From contig DDXB01000053.1 in the NCBI GenBank assembly GCA_002347405.1, forward strand, positions 1 through 64,000: a DNA stretch of 64,000 nucleotides, read 5' to 3'. Below are positions 35,011 to 44,476 of this stretch, in pieces. Each line of letters opens with the position of its first letter. The stretch's first letter is position 1. The notes under the pieces are model-generated. The model had not been told where the DNA came from. It saw nothing but the letters and a program-made list of their open reading frames with translations, and did no database searches. This DNA is from Rhodocyclaceae bacterium UBA2271 (GTDB lineage Bacteria > Pseudomonadota > Gammaproteobacteria > Burkholderiales > Rhodocyclaceae). The position numbers and the translations under genes were made by a program.

Positions 35011-36738
35011 TTACAAAGTCCCCTTCCAGGTAAACCGGGCCGGATCGACGGCGGCGGCGAGTTCGGCCTCGATGGGCAGCGGTTCGCCGCAGATCTGGCT
35101 GGCCAGCAGTTCCGCCATCAGGGGCGCCCAGACGAAGCCGCGCGCGCCATAGCCGCTGGCGACGAACAGCCCCGGCCAGCGTGGCCATTCGACATGGGCG
35201 GCCGGGCGTGGCTCGCAACTCGCCAGGGGCAGGGCGCCGACCATGGGAAGTTTGTCCGGCGACACCGGCCGCAGGCCAACGCGACCCGTGAGTTGCGTGG
35301 CATCGTAGCGGTCGCTCAGTTCAGGCAGCATGCCAGCAAGCCGGGCGAGGTTGGACTGATGATCTGCCACATGCAAATCGGTATCGTGGCTGCGCTGGAA
35401 AGTCGCGCCGAGGCCGGCATAGCCGTCGTGCGGCGGCGCGATGTAGCCTTCGCGGCAGACCACGCAGCGCGGCAGAGCGGCGGATTCAGGTGGATTGCCC
35501 CCCCACGCTCGCAAAATCGGCTCGCTGCCCCTTAAGGGGGCGGCTGACGTCTCGGGGCGGCCCGTCGCCGGCAGATGGCTCACCTGCCCGCGAAAACAAC
35601 GCAGCGGCAGGTGGGCGGATTGCTCCAGCGTACGCAGGCCGTGAGCATTGGCGAGGATGACCGTCGAACCGTCCCACAGTGCCTGGCCATCGCTGCCCAG
35701 TAATTGCCAGCCCTGTGCCGAGGGGGCGAGCGCCGTCACTTCGGTCGCGGGGCGAAAATTGAGGTTTGCGCCGGCTGCCGCCAGCAATGCCTGGCAGAGT
35801 GAAAGCGGCGACAGCCAGCCGGCCTGCGGAAACCACCAACCACCGTCGCTGACCGTCGTGCCGGCAAGCCGGCTGGCCGCTGCGGCATCTAGGTATTGGA
35901 CGAACTCTGCCGGCAACTGCTGGTTGGCGACGATGGTCTGCTGTTTCCTGGCATGGTCGGCATGGCGGGCGATCTGGAATACGCCGCAGTTGTCCCAGGT
36001 CACCGGGTTGCCCGCTGCAGCCAGTGCTGCGAGTTGCCGCAGCACATACAGGTAGGCAACGCGGTTGAGGCGTGCCAGCCGGGTTTCATCGACGGACAGC
36101 ACCGGCAGCATCACCGCCTGGCGGTTGCCCGAAGTTTCCGCCGCAGGCCCGTCCCGGCGCTCGAACAGGGTGACTTCCCAGCCGCGTTGCGCTAACCGCT
36201 CGGCACAACTGACCCCGGCGATGCCGGCACCAATGACGGCAACACGGTGGGGTTGCGGCTTGGGAACTTGGGCGGCCTGGGTATCTGCGGCCAGCCAGAG
36301 CAAGTCATCCCGGAGTGCGGCGGAACTTTGCTCCGCCAACGACAAGCCATCGAGAATGAAGGCATCGAAGCGGCCTTCGATGCGCGGCATCACCGTGCGG
36401 GTGTCGCCGATGACGAGTGTCAATGACACCCTGCCGCTGGCGAAGTGCAGGCGGTGAAAGCCGCTGACGCTGCTGGGCCAGGCGGTGCACAGTTGCGCGG
36501 ATAGATCGGTAGGTGGCTGATGCTGCCGGGCGAGTTCGTCACGGCACGGCGGCGCGGCGTCGATGCAGAAATAGTGCAGCCGTTGCGGGCGTTGCGGATC
36601 GTCGTTCCAGGCCTGCCAGGTCGTCAGAAAATTGGCGCCGGCAGCGCAGCCGGTTTCCAGGATGGCGAATGAAGCGCGACCCGCCCAGCGCTCCGGCAGG
36701 CCTTGCCTGCCGGGAAGGTCGAGCGGGGGGTGGCTCAC
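35011..36738 (-). CDS. mnmC: MnmC-like tRNA mnm5s2U biosynthesis protein with reduced methyltransferase domain
   Basis: A 575-aa protein. MnmC completes mnm5s2U at the tRNA wobble base; E. coli MnmC is about 668 aa. The C-terminal FAD oxidase domain is intact (HRVAVIGAGIAGVSCAERLAQRGWEVTLFER, then SGNRQAVMLPVLS, ending FVASGYGARGFVWAPLMAELLASQI). The N-terminal methyltransferase part is short (about 145 residues). LPERW and FLTTWQAW survive, but the glycine-rich SAM motif reads ETGCAAGANF where I expect ELGFGTGLNF, and the region after FDAFILDG is cut. It may have only the FAD reaction. A repeat (35497-35566) is inserted in frame in the oxidase domain. Overlaps lysS by 4 bp. Confidence 0.82.
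   Translation of the reverse strand: MSHPPLDLPGRQGLPERWAGRASFAILETGCAAGANFLTTWQAWNDDPQRPQRLHYFCIDAAPPCRDELARQHQPPTDLSAQLCTAWPSSVSGFHRLHFASGRVSLTLVIGDTRTVMPRIEGRFDAFILDGLSLAEQSSAALRDDLLWLAADTQAAQVPKPQPHRVAVIGAGIAGVSCAERLAQRGWEVTLFERRDGPAAETSGNRQAVMLPVLSVDETRLARLNRVAYLYVLRQLAALAAAGNPVTWDNCGVFQIARHADHARKQQTIVANQQLPAEFVQYLDAAAASRLAGTTVSDGGWWFPQAGWLSPLSLCQALLAAAGANLNFRPATEVTALAPSAQGWQLLGSDGQALWDGSTVILANAHGLRTLEQSAHLPLRCFRGQVSHLPATGRPETSAAPLRGSEPILRAWGGNPPESAALPRCVVCREGYIAPPHDGYAGLGATFQRSHDTDLHVADHQSNLARLAGMLPELSDRYDATQLTGRVGLRPVSPDKLPMVGALPLASCEPRPAAHVEWPRWPGLFVASGYGARGFVWAPLMAELLASQICGEPLPIEAELAAAVDPARFTWKGTL
35497..35566 (+). repeat. C-rich interspersed repeat inside mnmC
   Basis: Order on the plus strand: GCCCCCCCACGCTCGC, CTCGCTGCCCC, a CCCCTTAAGGGG hairpin and CTCGGGGCGGCCCG. 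This is the same module order as at 18130-18207, but the arms of the last hairpin no longer pair. Translated antisense it adds about 24 residues (starting RPETSAAPLRGSEP) to the MnmC oxidase domain. Confidence 0.75.
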
Positions 36739-38252
36739 TCCTGGTTAATTTGCGACCGCATTTGCGGGAACAGGATGACGTCACGGATGGACGGCGAATT
36801 GGTCAGCAGCATCACCAGCCGGTCGATGCCGATGCCGCAGCCGCCGGTCGGCGGCAGGCCGTATTCGAGGGCGCGGACATAGTCGGCATCGTAGAACATC
36901 GCCTCCTCGTCGCCGGCGTCCTTTGCCTTGGCCTGATCGAGGAAGCGCGCGGCCTGATCTTCAGGGTCGTTGAGCTCGGAAAAGCCGTTGGCGATTTCGC
37001 GACCGGCGATATACAGCTCGAAGCGCTCGGTGACGTCCGGATTGCTGTCGGAGCGGCGCGCCAGCGGCGAGACTTCGGTGGGATAGTCGATGATGTAAGT
37101 CGGCTCCCACAATTCGGCTTCGGTGGTTTCCTCGAACAACTGCATCTGCAAGGTGCCGAGACCCGCCAGCGGTTTCACTTCCACCTTGAGGTCGGCGAGT
37201 TTCTGTTTCAGCCAGCCGGCATCATTGAGCATCGTCACGTTGTAGCCGGGGTGGTGGTAATGAATCGCCTCGACCGTGGTCATGCGGCGGAAGGGTTTGG
37301 ACAGGTCGAGCGTGCGGCCCTGGTAGTCGAAGGTTTCGGTGCCGAGCGCTTCGCGGGCAGCGTGGCGGATCAGGCCTTCGGTGAAATTCATCAGGCTTTG
37401 ATAATTCGCATAGGCCTCATAGAACTCCATCATGGTGAATTCGGGGTTGTGGCGCGGACTCAGGCCTTCGTTGCGGAAGTTGCGGTTGATCTCGAAGACC
37501 CGCTCGAAGCCGCCGACCACCAGCCGCTTCAGATACAGCTCGGGCGCGATGCGCAGGAACAGTTCCATGTCCAGCGCATTGTGATGGGTGGTGAAGGGCT
37601 TGGCTGCCGCGCCGCCCGGCAGCGGGTGCATCATCGGCGTTTCGACTTCGAGGAAGCCATGTCCGTTCATGTAGTTGCGCACCGACTGCACCAGCCGGCT
37701 GCGGGCGACAAAAGTGAAGCGCGTTTCCGCGTTGGTGATCAGGTCGAGATAACGCTGGCGATACTTCTGCTCGACATCGCTGAGGCCGTGGAATTTTTCC
37801 GGCAGTGGCCGCAGGCACTTCGACAGCAGGCGGATTTCCGCGCATTGCACGGTGAGCTCGCCGGTCTTGGTCTTGAACAGCGTGCCGACCGCGCCGACGA
37901 TGTCGCCGAGGTCCCATTTCTTGAAGTCGTCATGCACCTCGCTGCTGACGCCATCGTTGTTGAGGTAAAGCTGGATGCGGCCGGAGAGGTCCTGGATCGT
38001 CGCGAAACTGGCCTTGCCCATCACGCGTTTCAGCATGATGCGACCGGCCACCTTGACCTCGATGGGCGTGGCTTCCAGTTCTTCGCGGGTTTTCTCGCCA
38101 TACAGCTCGTCGAGCCGGCCGGCGAGGTTTTCGCGGGCAAAATCGTTGGGATAGGCGCGGCCGTTCTTGCGCCATTGCGCGAGCTTTTCGCGGCGTTCGG
38201 CGATGATGTGATTTTCGTCTTGTTGCGGGGTGGCTTGCGGCGTTTCGCTCAT
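36735..38252 (-). CDS. lysS: lysine--tRNA ligase
   Basis: A 505-aa class II synthetase charging tRNA-Lys. It has an N-terminal OB-fold anticodon domain (about 65-150), motif 2 FRNEGLSPRHNPEFTMMEFYEAYA and motif 3 GCGIGIDRLVMLLTNSPSIRDVILFPQMR. Full length. It follows prfB by 19 bp, the classic prfB-lysS arrangement, and overlaps the mnmC ATG, linking three translation genes. Confidence 0.97.
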   Translation of the reverse strand: MSETPQATPQQDENHIIAERREKLAQWRKNGRAYPNDFARENLAGRLDELYGEKTREELEATPIEVKVAGRIMLKRVMGKASFATIQDLSGRIQLYLNNDGVSSEVHDDFKKWDLGDIVGAVGTLFKTKTGELTVQCAEIRLLSKCLRPLPEKFHGLSDVEQKYRQRYLDLITNAETRFTFVARSRLVQSVRNYMNGHGFLEVETPMMHPLPGGAAAKPFTTHHNALDMELFLRIAPELYLKRLVVGGFERVFEINRNFRNEGLSPRHNPEFTMMEFYEAYANYQSLMNFTEGLIRHAAREALGTETFDYQGRTLDLSKPFRRMTTVEAIHYHHPGYNVTMLNDAGWLKQKLADLKVEVKPLAGLGTLQMQLFEETTEAELWEPTYIIDYPTEVSPLARRSDSNPDVTERFELYIAGREIANGFSELNDPEDQAARFLDQAKAKDAGDEEAMFYDADYVRALEYGLPPTGGCGIGIDRLVMLLTNSPSIRDVILFPQMRSQINQE

Positions 38253-38271
38253 GGCAGTGCTTTCAAAAGAA

Positions 38272-39376
38272 TCAGACGGCCTGTTTCAGGCTGGCTTGGA
38301 TGAACTGATCAAGGTCGCCGTCGAGCACCTTTTGCGTGTTGGAGGTTTCGACGTTGGTGCGCAGGTCCTTGATGCGGGATTGATCGAGCACATAGGAACG
38401 GATCTGGTGGCCCCAGCCGACATCGGTCTTGCCGGCTTCCAGCACATCGGCCTCGGCCTGGCGCCTGCGCAGTTCCAGTTCGTAGAGGCGTGACTTCAGC
38501 ATGGCCATCGCTTCGGCGCGGTTGCGATGCTGCGAGCGGTCATTCTGGCACTGCACGACGATGCCGGAGGGCGCGTGGGTGATGCGGATCGCCGAGTCGG
38601 TCTTGTTGATGTGCTGGCCGCCGGCGCCGGAGGCGCGGAAGGTGTCGACGCGCAGGTCGGCCGGGTTGATCTCGACTTCGATGGAATCGTCGATCTCGGG
38701 ATAAACATAGAGGCTGGCGAAGCTGGTGTGGCGACCACCCGACGAATCGAAAGGTGACTTGCGCACCAGGCGGTGCACGCCAGTTTCGGTGCGCAAAAAT
38801 CCGTAAGCATAATCGCCCTCGACCTTGAGTGAGGCGCTGCGTATGCCAGCAACATCGCCGTCGGTCTGTTCGAGGATTTCGGTCTTGAAACCTTTCTTCT
38901 CGCAGTACTTGAGGTACTGACGCAGCAGCATGCTGGCCCAGTCGCAGGCTTCGGTGCCGCCGGCGCCGGCCTGGATGTCGATGAAGCAGTTGTTCGGGTC
39001 GGCCGGATTGGAGAACATGCGGCGGAATTCGAGGTCGGCCACTTTCGCTTCAACCGTGGCGAGGTCGGCTTCGACCGCGAGGAGCGTCTCTTCGTCGGCC
39101 TCATCCTTGGCGAGATCGAACAGGTCGCCGGCGTCCTTGAGCTGCTGCTGCACGCCGGAGAGGGTGAGCACGACGACTTCGAGGGATTTCTTTTCCTTGC
39201 CCAGTGCCTGGGCGCGTGCGGCATCGTTCCAGATGCCGGGGTCTTCCATGACCTGCTTCAGCTCGGCGAGTTTTTCTGCTTTGCCAGCGTAGTCAAAGAT
39301 ACCTCCGGAGTTGATCGCCGCGAGCTTCGAGGTCGGCGATGTGGTGGGCGACGGCGTTGATGCGTTCTGCTTCCAT
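38272..39376 (-). CDS. prfB: peptide chain release factor 2, with programmed +1 frameshift
   Basis: A 367-aa RF2 reading UAA and UGA stops. The first frame runs from ATG 39376 for 27 codons to an in-frame TGA (39293-39295); the rest continues in the +1 frame to 38272. At the junction, CTT TGA C is preceded by a GGAGG internal Shine-Dalgarno element, as in known RF2 autoregulation: low RF2 allows the ribosome to slip and make more. The body shows the SPF tripeptide (RKSPFDSSGGRHTS) and GGQ (ASGAGGQHINKTDSA). Not a pseudogene. Confidence 0.97.
39292..39310 (-). promoter_or_regulatory. RF2 programmed frameshift site
   Basis: Minus-strand sequence CTCCGGAGGTATCTTTGAC: GGAGG acts as the stimulatory Shine-Dalgarno, CTT is the slippery codon and TGA the autoregulated stop, with C as the weakening 3' context. 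Spacing matches that of E. coli prfB. Confidence 0.93.
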
Positions 39377-39437
39377 GGGGTTAACTCTCAACTCTCGAAA
39401 TCGGCAAGCTGAGAATTATACCTGTCGCGAATACGGA

Positions 39438-41666
39438 CTAGCCCCGTAATGCCTGCAATTCACTGATGGTGACGCGCAACCGGTTCGACAGTGTCCCCCC
39501 CAGATTTTTCAGGATGGCAATGGCCACGCCACGGTGGGCATCCAGCAGTGCGGCAAAGTTCTCGTAGGGCAGCACATAGGCCTCTACTTCGGTGAGCGCC
39601 AGCGCATCGGCAGTGTGCGCGGCGCTGGCGCTGTCGTCGAGGAACCGCCTGCCGCCGATCATCTCGCCGGGGCCAGTGGTGGCGAGGTGATAACTTTCCT
39701 TCTTGCGGATCGGCAGCATCAATTTGACCGTGCCGCGCCGGATGATGAACAGTTCGTTGCCCGGAGTGCCGGCCTTGAACACGCGCTTGCCGGCTTTGAT
39801 AGTGCGCAGCGTCATTGCCCCTTCCAGCGCCGCGATCGATTCGGGCGAACATTTGGCAAACGCCGGCATGGTGGCCAGATCGAGCGCGGTCGCGGCCGCC
39901 GGATCAGCCGGAGATTCGGCGAGCGTTTGCAACTTGACCCAATCCAGTGCCTCATCGAGCTGGCGGAAGGCGAAGGCCTTGCTGGTCGGTCGCACCACGC
40001 CGGTTTCCTTGAGAAAGCGCTTCATTTTCAATCCGCTGGGCAGGTCCTTGGGAATATCGCAGAACACCAGATAGGCGTCGTTTTCCTCAAGACGGTCCTT
40101 GATCAGCTCCAGCACATGAGTGGCAGTGACATCGAGCGACTGTACGCGGCGCATGCTCAGAACGACGTATTTGCGCTGGCCGATTTCCTTCTCCAGTGCG
40201 GTATGCAACTGGTTGGCGGTGCCGAAGAACAGGCTGCCCTGCAACTCGAAAACGACCATGTCGCCGCTTCCCTGCTTCAGCTTCTCGCGTTCGGCATCGG
40301 AGCGGGCGCGCTTCATGAGAATTTCGCTGCCCTCGATGCGGTTGCGGATCACCGTGCTTTTGGTTTGTTCGCGGATGAACAGCAGCATGGCGAGCGCCAC
40401 GCCGACACCCGACGCGGCGATCAGGTTGCCGAACACCGCCACCAGAACCACGGCCAGAATGACGAAGAAGTCGACGCGCGTCGATGCCGCCGCGAAGAAG
40501 TTCAGGCTTTGCCGGTCGATCATGCGGAAGCCGATGACCAGCAGAATCGCCGCCAGTGCGGCGACCGGCACCCAGGCGATGAGTGGCGCGAGCACCAGAA
40601 AGGCGGCGAGCGAAAAGACGCCCGTCATCACGCCTGATGCCCTGGTGGTGCCGCCGCTGGACACATTGATCAGTGAAGCGCCCATGGTGCCGGCGCCGGG
40701 AATGCCGCCAATCAGCGCTGCGGCCATGTTGCCGAGCCCCTGGCCGACCAGCGTGCGGTTCGAGTCGTGGTGCGTGCTGGTCAGGGCGTCGATCACCACG
40801 CAGGTTTTCAGCGTGTCGATGGAGAGCAGCAGCGCCAGCGTCAGGGCCGGCACGAGGACCTGCAGGACGACGCTGAGGCCCAGGCCACGCAGGGCCTGCA
40901 CGTGCAGGCTGATGCTGTCGCCGAGGCTGGCCTCGCTGCTGGTCAGCGCACCGACCAGCAGGGGATTGTCCGCCGTGTCGAGCAGGGCCGGGTTCGTCAG
41001 GCCGAGCAGCAGGTAACTGGCGACTCCCGCCAGCAGGGCCAGGATGGCGGCCGGTACCACGGTGGTCAGGCGCGACACCTGCAACATGGTGATGATTACC
41101 ACCGCGCCGACGACGATGCTTTGCCAGGCCCACAGGCCCGGGCTGCCGAGCGTGGCGAGCAAGGTTGTCCCGGTTGGTGCGCCCAGCAACTTGGGAATCT
41201 GGCTGCCGATGATGATCAGCCCGACACCGGAGAGATAGCCGCTGACCACGGGATAGGGGATGTAATTGATCAGGCGGCCGATGCCGGCCAGCCCCAGCGA
41301 GATCTGGATGCCGCCGGCCAGCAGGCCGATCAGGGCCAGCAGCAGGATGATGGTTTCGGCGGGTGCGCCTTGCTGGGCAAAGCCGACCGCCAGCGCGGCC
41401 AGCACGGCGGCGGCAGGCGCGCAGGGTGCCGTGATGAGCCGGCTGCTGCCGCCAAAGGCCGGGGCGACCAGTCCGAGCGCGGTGGCGCCGAGGATGCCGG
41501 CCAGCGCGCCATGCGCCGCCAGCGAGCCGCCCAGCGGCGCGAAGATGGTGACGCCGAAGGCAATCGCCGCGGGCAGCGCCACCAGCATGGCCGCCAGCCC
41601 GCCCCAGGCATCGCCGACCAGCCGGGGGCGGTTAAGCTGGAAAGACTGGGTCAGGGTTTCGAACAT
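39438..41666 (-). CDS. SulP anion transporter with STAS and cyclic-nucleotide-binding domains
   Basis: A 742-aa inner-membrane protein. Residues about 1-430 form the SulP core with about 12-14 helices (SSRLITAPCAPAAAVLAALAVG, LVGQGLGNMAAALIGGIPGAGTMGASLINVSSGG). Residues about 455-560 form a STAS domain (FELQGSLFFGTANQLHTALEKEI). Residues about 600-742 form a cNMP-binding domain (FAKCSPESIAALEGAMTLRTIKAGKRVFKAGTPGNELFIIRRGTVKL). SulP proteins move bicarbonate, sulfate or dicarboxylates; the cargo here is unknown. The C-terminal cNMP module suggests allosteric control by a nucleotide and is not part of the standard SulP-STAS plan. Confidence 0.9.
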   Translation of the reverse strand: MFETLTQSFQLNRPRLVGDAWGGLAAMLVALPAAIAFGVTIFAPLGGSLAAHGALAGILGATALGLVAPAFGGSSRLITAPCAPAAAVLAALAVGFAQQGAPAETIILLLALIGLLAGGIQISLGLAGIGRLINYIPYPVVSGYLSGVGLIIIGSQIPKLLGAPTGTTLLATLGSPGLWAWQSIVVGAVVIITMLQVSRLTTVVPAAILALLAGVASYLLLGLTNPALLDTADNPLLVGALTSSEASLGDSISLHVQALRGLGLSVVLQVLVPALTLALLLSIDTLKTCVVIDALTSTHHDSNRTLVGQGLGNMAAALIGGIPGAGTMGASLINVSSGGTTRASGVMTGVFSLAAFLVLAPLIAWVPVAALAAILLVIGFRMIDRQSLNFFAAASTRVDFFVILAVVLVAVFGNLIAASGVGVALAMLLFIREQTKSTVIRNRIEGSEILMKRARSDAEREKLKQGSGDMVVFELQGSLFFGTANQLHTALEKEIGQRKYVVLSMRRVQSLDVTATHVLELIKDRLEENDAYLVFCDIPKDLPSGLKMKRFLKETGVVRPTSKAFAFRQLDEALDWVKLQTLAESPADPAAATALDLATMPAFAKCSPESIAALEGAMTLRTIKAGKRVFKAGTPGNELFIIRRGTVKLMLPIRKKESYHLATTGPGEMIGGRRFLDDSASAAHTADALALTEVEAYVLPYENFAALLDAHRGVAIAILKNLGGTLSNRLRVTISELQALRG

Positions 41667-41750
41667 GATGGCTCACGACAAAGTGAAATCCATCATATCC
41701 CCTTTGGTGCAGCATAGCCATGCGTCATTGCTGCGGGGTGACGCCGGTTC

Positions 41751-43325
41751 TCAGTGAATCTCGCGGGTTTCCAGAAAGACGAGATTGGGGTGGCGTTCCT
41801 GTGTCATCTGCAGGTTGACGCGGTTCGGCGCGAGATAGACGTAATCGCCGGCGCCATCCAGCGCCAGGTTGACGCCCGCCTTGTCGGCCAGCGCCCGCAA
41901 GTCGGCATCGCTGCCGCGCAGCCAGCGCGCGGTGGCAACGGGATAGGGTTCGAAGATGACATCGACGCCGTATTCGAATTCGAGCCGGTGGGCAACCACG
42001 TCGAACTGCAGGGTGCCGACGGCGCCGAGAATCAGGTCGTTGCTGGCGAGCGGCTTGAACAACTGGGTTGCGCCTTCCTCGGCGAGCTGTTGCAGGCCCT
42101 TCTGCAACTGCTTCATCTTCATCGGATTGCGAATCTGTGCGCGGCGGAAATGTTCCGGCGCAAAGCAGGGGATGCCGGTGAACTTCAATTCCTCGCCTTC
42201 GGTGAAGCTGTCGCCCAGCACCACGGTGCCGTGGTTGGGAATGCCGATGATGTCGCCCGGCCAGGCTTCGTCGGTGGTGTTGCGGTCCTGCGCCATGAAG
42301 GTGATGGCGTTATTCACCGCCAGCGTCTTGCCGGTCGACAACTGCTTGAGCTTGATGCCGCGCTCGAAGCGCCCGGAACAGACGCGCACGAAGGCGATGC
42401 GGTCGCGGTGCTTGGGGTCCATGTTGGCCTGGATCTTGAACACGAAGCCGGAAAACTTCGGCTCCAGCGGTTCGACCTGACGCGTGGCAGCGGCGCGGTG
42501 CAGGGGCGCGGGGGACAGGTCGACAATGGCGTCGAGCAGCGATTGCACGCCGAAGTTGTTGATCGCCGAGCCGAAGAACACCGGCGTCTGCTTGCCCGCC
42601 AGATAGGCATCCTTGTCGAAGGTATGCGAAGCGCCGCGCACCAGCTCGACTTCCTGCCGCAACTCGCCGGCCTGATAACCGAGCAGTTCGTCGAGCAGCG
42701 GGTTGTCGAGGCCGTCGATGACCCGCGAGGTGCCATTTTCCGCCTGCGGGTCGAAGAATAGAATGCTGTCGTCGTAGAGATCGTAAACGCCGCGAAAGCC
42801 CTTGCCCATGCCGATCGGCCAGGTCATCGGCGCGCACTGGATCTGCAGCACCGCTTCGATCTCGTCGAGCAGGTCGATCGGTGCGCGGCCTTCGCGGTCG
42901 AGCTTGTTGATGAAGGTGATGATCGGCGTGTCACGCAGGCGGCAGACGTTCAGCAGCTTGATGGTCTGCGCCTCGACGCCGTTCACCGAGTCGATCACCA
43001 TGGTGGCCGAATCGACGGCGGTGAGCGTGCGGTAGGTGTCTTCCGAGAAGTCCTCGTGGCCCGGCGTATCGAGCAGGTTGATCATGCACTCGCGGTACGG
43101 GAACTGCATCACCGACGAGGTGACCGAAATGCCGCGCTGCTTTTCCAGTTCCATCCAGTCCGATGTCGCGTGGCGCGCGGCCTTGCGGGCGCGCACCTCG
43201 CCGGCGACCTGGATCGCGCCGCCGAACCACAGCAGCTTCTCGGTCAAGGTGGTCTTGCCCGCATCCGGGTGCGAAATGATGGCAAAGGTGCGGCGACGGG
43301 CGATTTCGTGGGCGAGCTTGGACAC
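41751..43325 (-). CDS. prfC: peptide chain release factor 3
   Basis: A 524-aa translational GTPase that recycles RF1/RF2. It has G1 SHPDAGKTTLTEKLLWFGG, G3 DTPGHEDFSEDTYR, G4 NKLDREG and an EF-G-like C-terminus. I start at GTG 43325 (VSKLAHEIARRRTFAIISHPD), which matches the family N-terminus. An upstream in-frame ATG would add 70 residues of repeat-rich, non-conserved sequence. The ribosome site at the GTG is poor, so the exact start is uncertain by a few codons. Confidence 0.93.
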   Translation of the reverse strand: MSKLAHEIARRRTFAIISHPDAGKTTLTEKLLWFGGAIQVAGEVRARKAARHATSDWMELEKQRGISVTSSVMQFPYRECMINLLDTPGHEDFSEDTYRTLTAVDSATMVIDSVNGVEAQTIKLLNVCRLRDTPIITFINKLDREGRAPIDLLDEIEAVLQIQCAPMTWPIGMGKGFRGVYDLYDDSILFFDPQAENGTSRVIDGLDNPLLDELLGYQAGELRQEVELVRGASHTFDKDAYLAGKQTPVFFGSAINNFGVQSLLDAIVDLSPAPLHRAAATRQVEPLEPKFSGFVFKIQANMDPKHRDRIAFVRVCSGRFERGIKLKQLSTGKTLAVNNAITFMAQDRNTTDEAWPGDIIGIPNHGTVVLGDSFTEGEELKFTGIPCFAPEHFRRAQIRNPMKMKQLQKGLQQLAEEGATQLFKPLASNDLILGAVGTLQFDVVAHRLEFEYGVDVIFEPYPVATARWLRGSDADLRALADKAGVNLALDGAGDYVYLAPNRVNLQMTQERHPNLVFLETREIH

Positions 43326-43387
43326 GGCGGCAATCTGAAAAAGGGACGGATTATACGACCGGGGGATGAGCCGGCAGGGGACGCGAT

Positions 43388-43411
43388 AAAGTCGGCGCTG
43401 GCGGGACGGCG
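43388..43411 (+). repeat. R1 core, prfC / rlmF gap
   Basis: Exact R1 core between the divergent prfC and rlmF genes. Confidence 0.85.
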
Positions 43412-43512
43412 TATTACTTCTGACTTGCCCAATCCCGGACCAGGTCTGACATCCGCCGCCAGCGTATAGAATGCGGCCGCGTCGCGCTGTTCGGCGCGCA
43501 CGGGGTCGAGTG

Positions 43513-44475
43513 ATGATGACAATACTGGCAGGCAAACTGCATCCGCGTAACCGTCATGGGGGGCGGTATGACTTCCCAAGCTTGATACAGGCTGATGCCG
43601 AACTGGGCAACTATGTTGGCGTCAACGCACATGGCGAACTGAGTATCGATTTCGCCAACCCGCATGCGGTCAAGGCGTTGAACCGCGCCATACTCAAAGA
43701 CAGCTACCGCATTCAGGCATGGGACATACCGCCGCATAGTCTATGCCCATCGATCCCGGGGCGGACCGATTACCTGCATTACCTGGCCGATCTGCTGGCC
43801 GACAGAAATAGCGGCGTCATACCGGCTAGCAAGACAGTGCAGGTGCTGGATATCGGTACGGGGGCCAACTGTATCTACCCTTTGATTGGCGCCAGCGAAT
43901 TCGGCTGGCGCTTTGTCGCGACCGACATCAATCCGGCTGCGCTGGAAAATGCACAGGCGATTCTGGCTGCCAACCCCGCCCTGGCGCGGCAGATCACGTT
44001 GCGCTTGCAGCCATCACCCGCCGCGATTCTGAACAACATGGTCTTCGCCGATGAATGGTTTGACCTGACGCTGTGCAATCCGCCTTTTCATGCCTCCCTG
44101 GCCGAGGCGCGCGCCGGCACCCAGCGCAAATGGCAAAATCTCGGCAAACCGGAGGTCGAGCTCACGTCAACCCCGGGCTTGAATTTCGGCGGTCAGGACG
44201 CGGAATTGTGGTGCCCGGGGGGCGAGCAATCCTTTATCAAACAAATGATCAAGGAAAGCGCGCAAATTCCGACACATTGTTTTTGGTTCAGCACGCTGGT
44301 GTCGAAAGCGGCGAGTTTGCCAGGCATCTACGCGGCGCTGCAGCGAGCCAAAGTACTTGAACACAAAACCATCGCCATGAGTCAGGGCCAAAAGAAAAGT
44401 CGCCTGATTGCCTGGACATTCCTGAACCCAGTGCAACAGGCGGCATGGAGCAAGGCGCGGTGGCAGCGTAAATAG
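43513..44475 (+). CDS. rlmF: 23S rRNA (adenine-1618-N6)-methyltransferase
   Basis: A 320-aa rRNA methyltransferase. It matches RlmF features: LHPRNRHGGRYDFPSLIQADAELGNYV near the start, DFANPHAVKALNRAILKDSYRIQAWDIPPHSLCPSIPGRTDYLHYLADLL, the SAM motif VLDIGTGANCIYPLIG and the catalytic NPPF motif LCNPPFHASLAEA. Two tandem ATGs at 43513 and 43516; I take the first. Ends 1 bp before the stop of the convergent methyltransferase gene. Confidence 0.93.
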   Translation: MMTILAGKLHPRNRHGGRYDFPSLIQADAELGNYVGVNAHGELSIDFANPHAVKALNRAILKDSYRIQAWDIPPHSLCPSIPGRTDYLHYLADLLADRNSGVIPASKTVQVLDIGTGANCIYPLIGASEFGWRFVATDINPAALENAQAILAANPALARQITLRLQPSPAAILNNMVFADEWFDLTLCNPPFHASLAEARAGTQRKWQNLGKPEVELTSTPGLNFGGQDAELWCPGGEQSFIKQMIKESAQIPTHCFWFSTLVSKAASLPGIYAALQRAKVLEHKTIAMSQGQKKSRLIAWTFLNPVQQAAWSKARWQRK

Positions 44476-44476
44476 C

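Noticed and set aside
36513..38303. 596-codon open frame on the plus strand
   Set aside because: Shadow of lysS and mnmC, which have full family motifs.
38272..39376. prfB as a frameshifted pseudogene
   Set aside because: The stop at codon 28 and its context are the known programmed frameshift.
43326..43535. 70-residue N-terminal extension of prfC
   Set aside because: Covers the R1 copy and rlmF upstream region; not conserved in RF3. GTG 43325 fits the family start.
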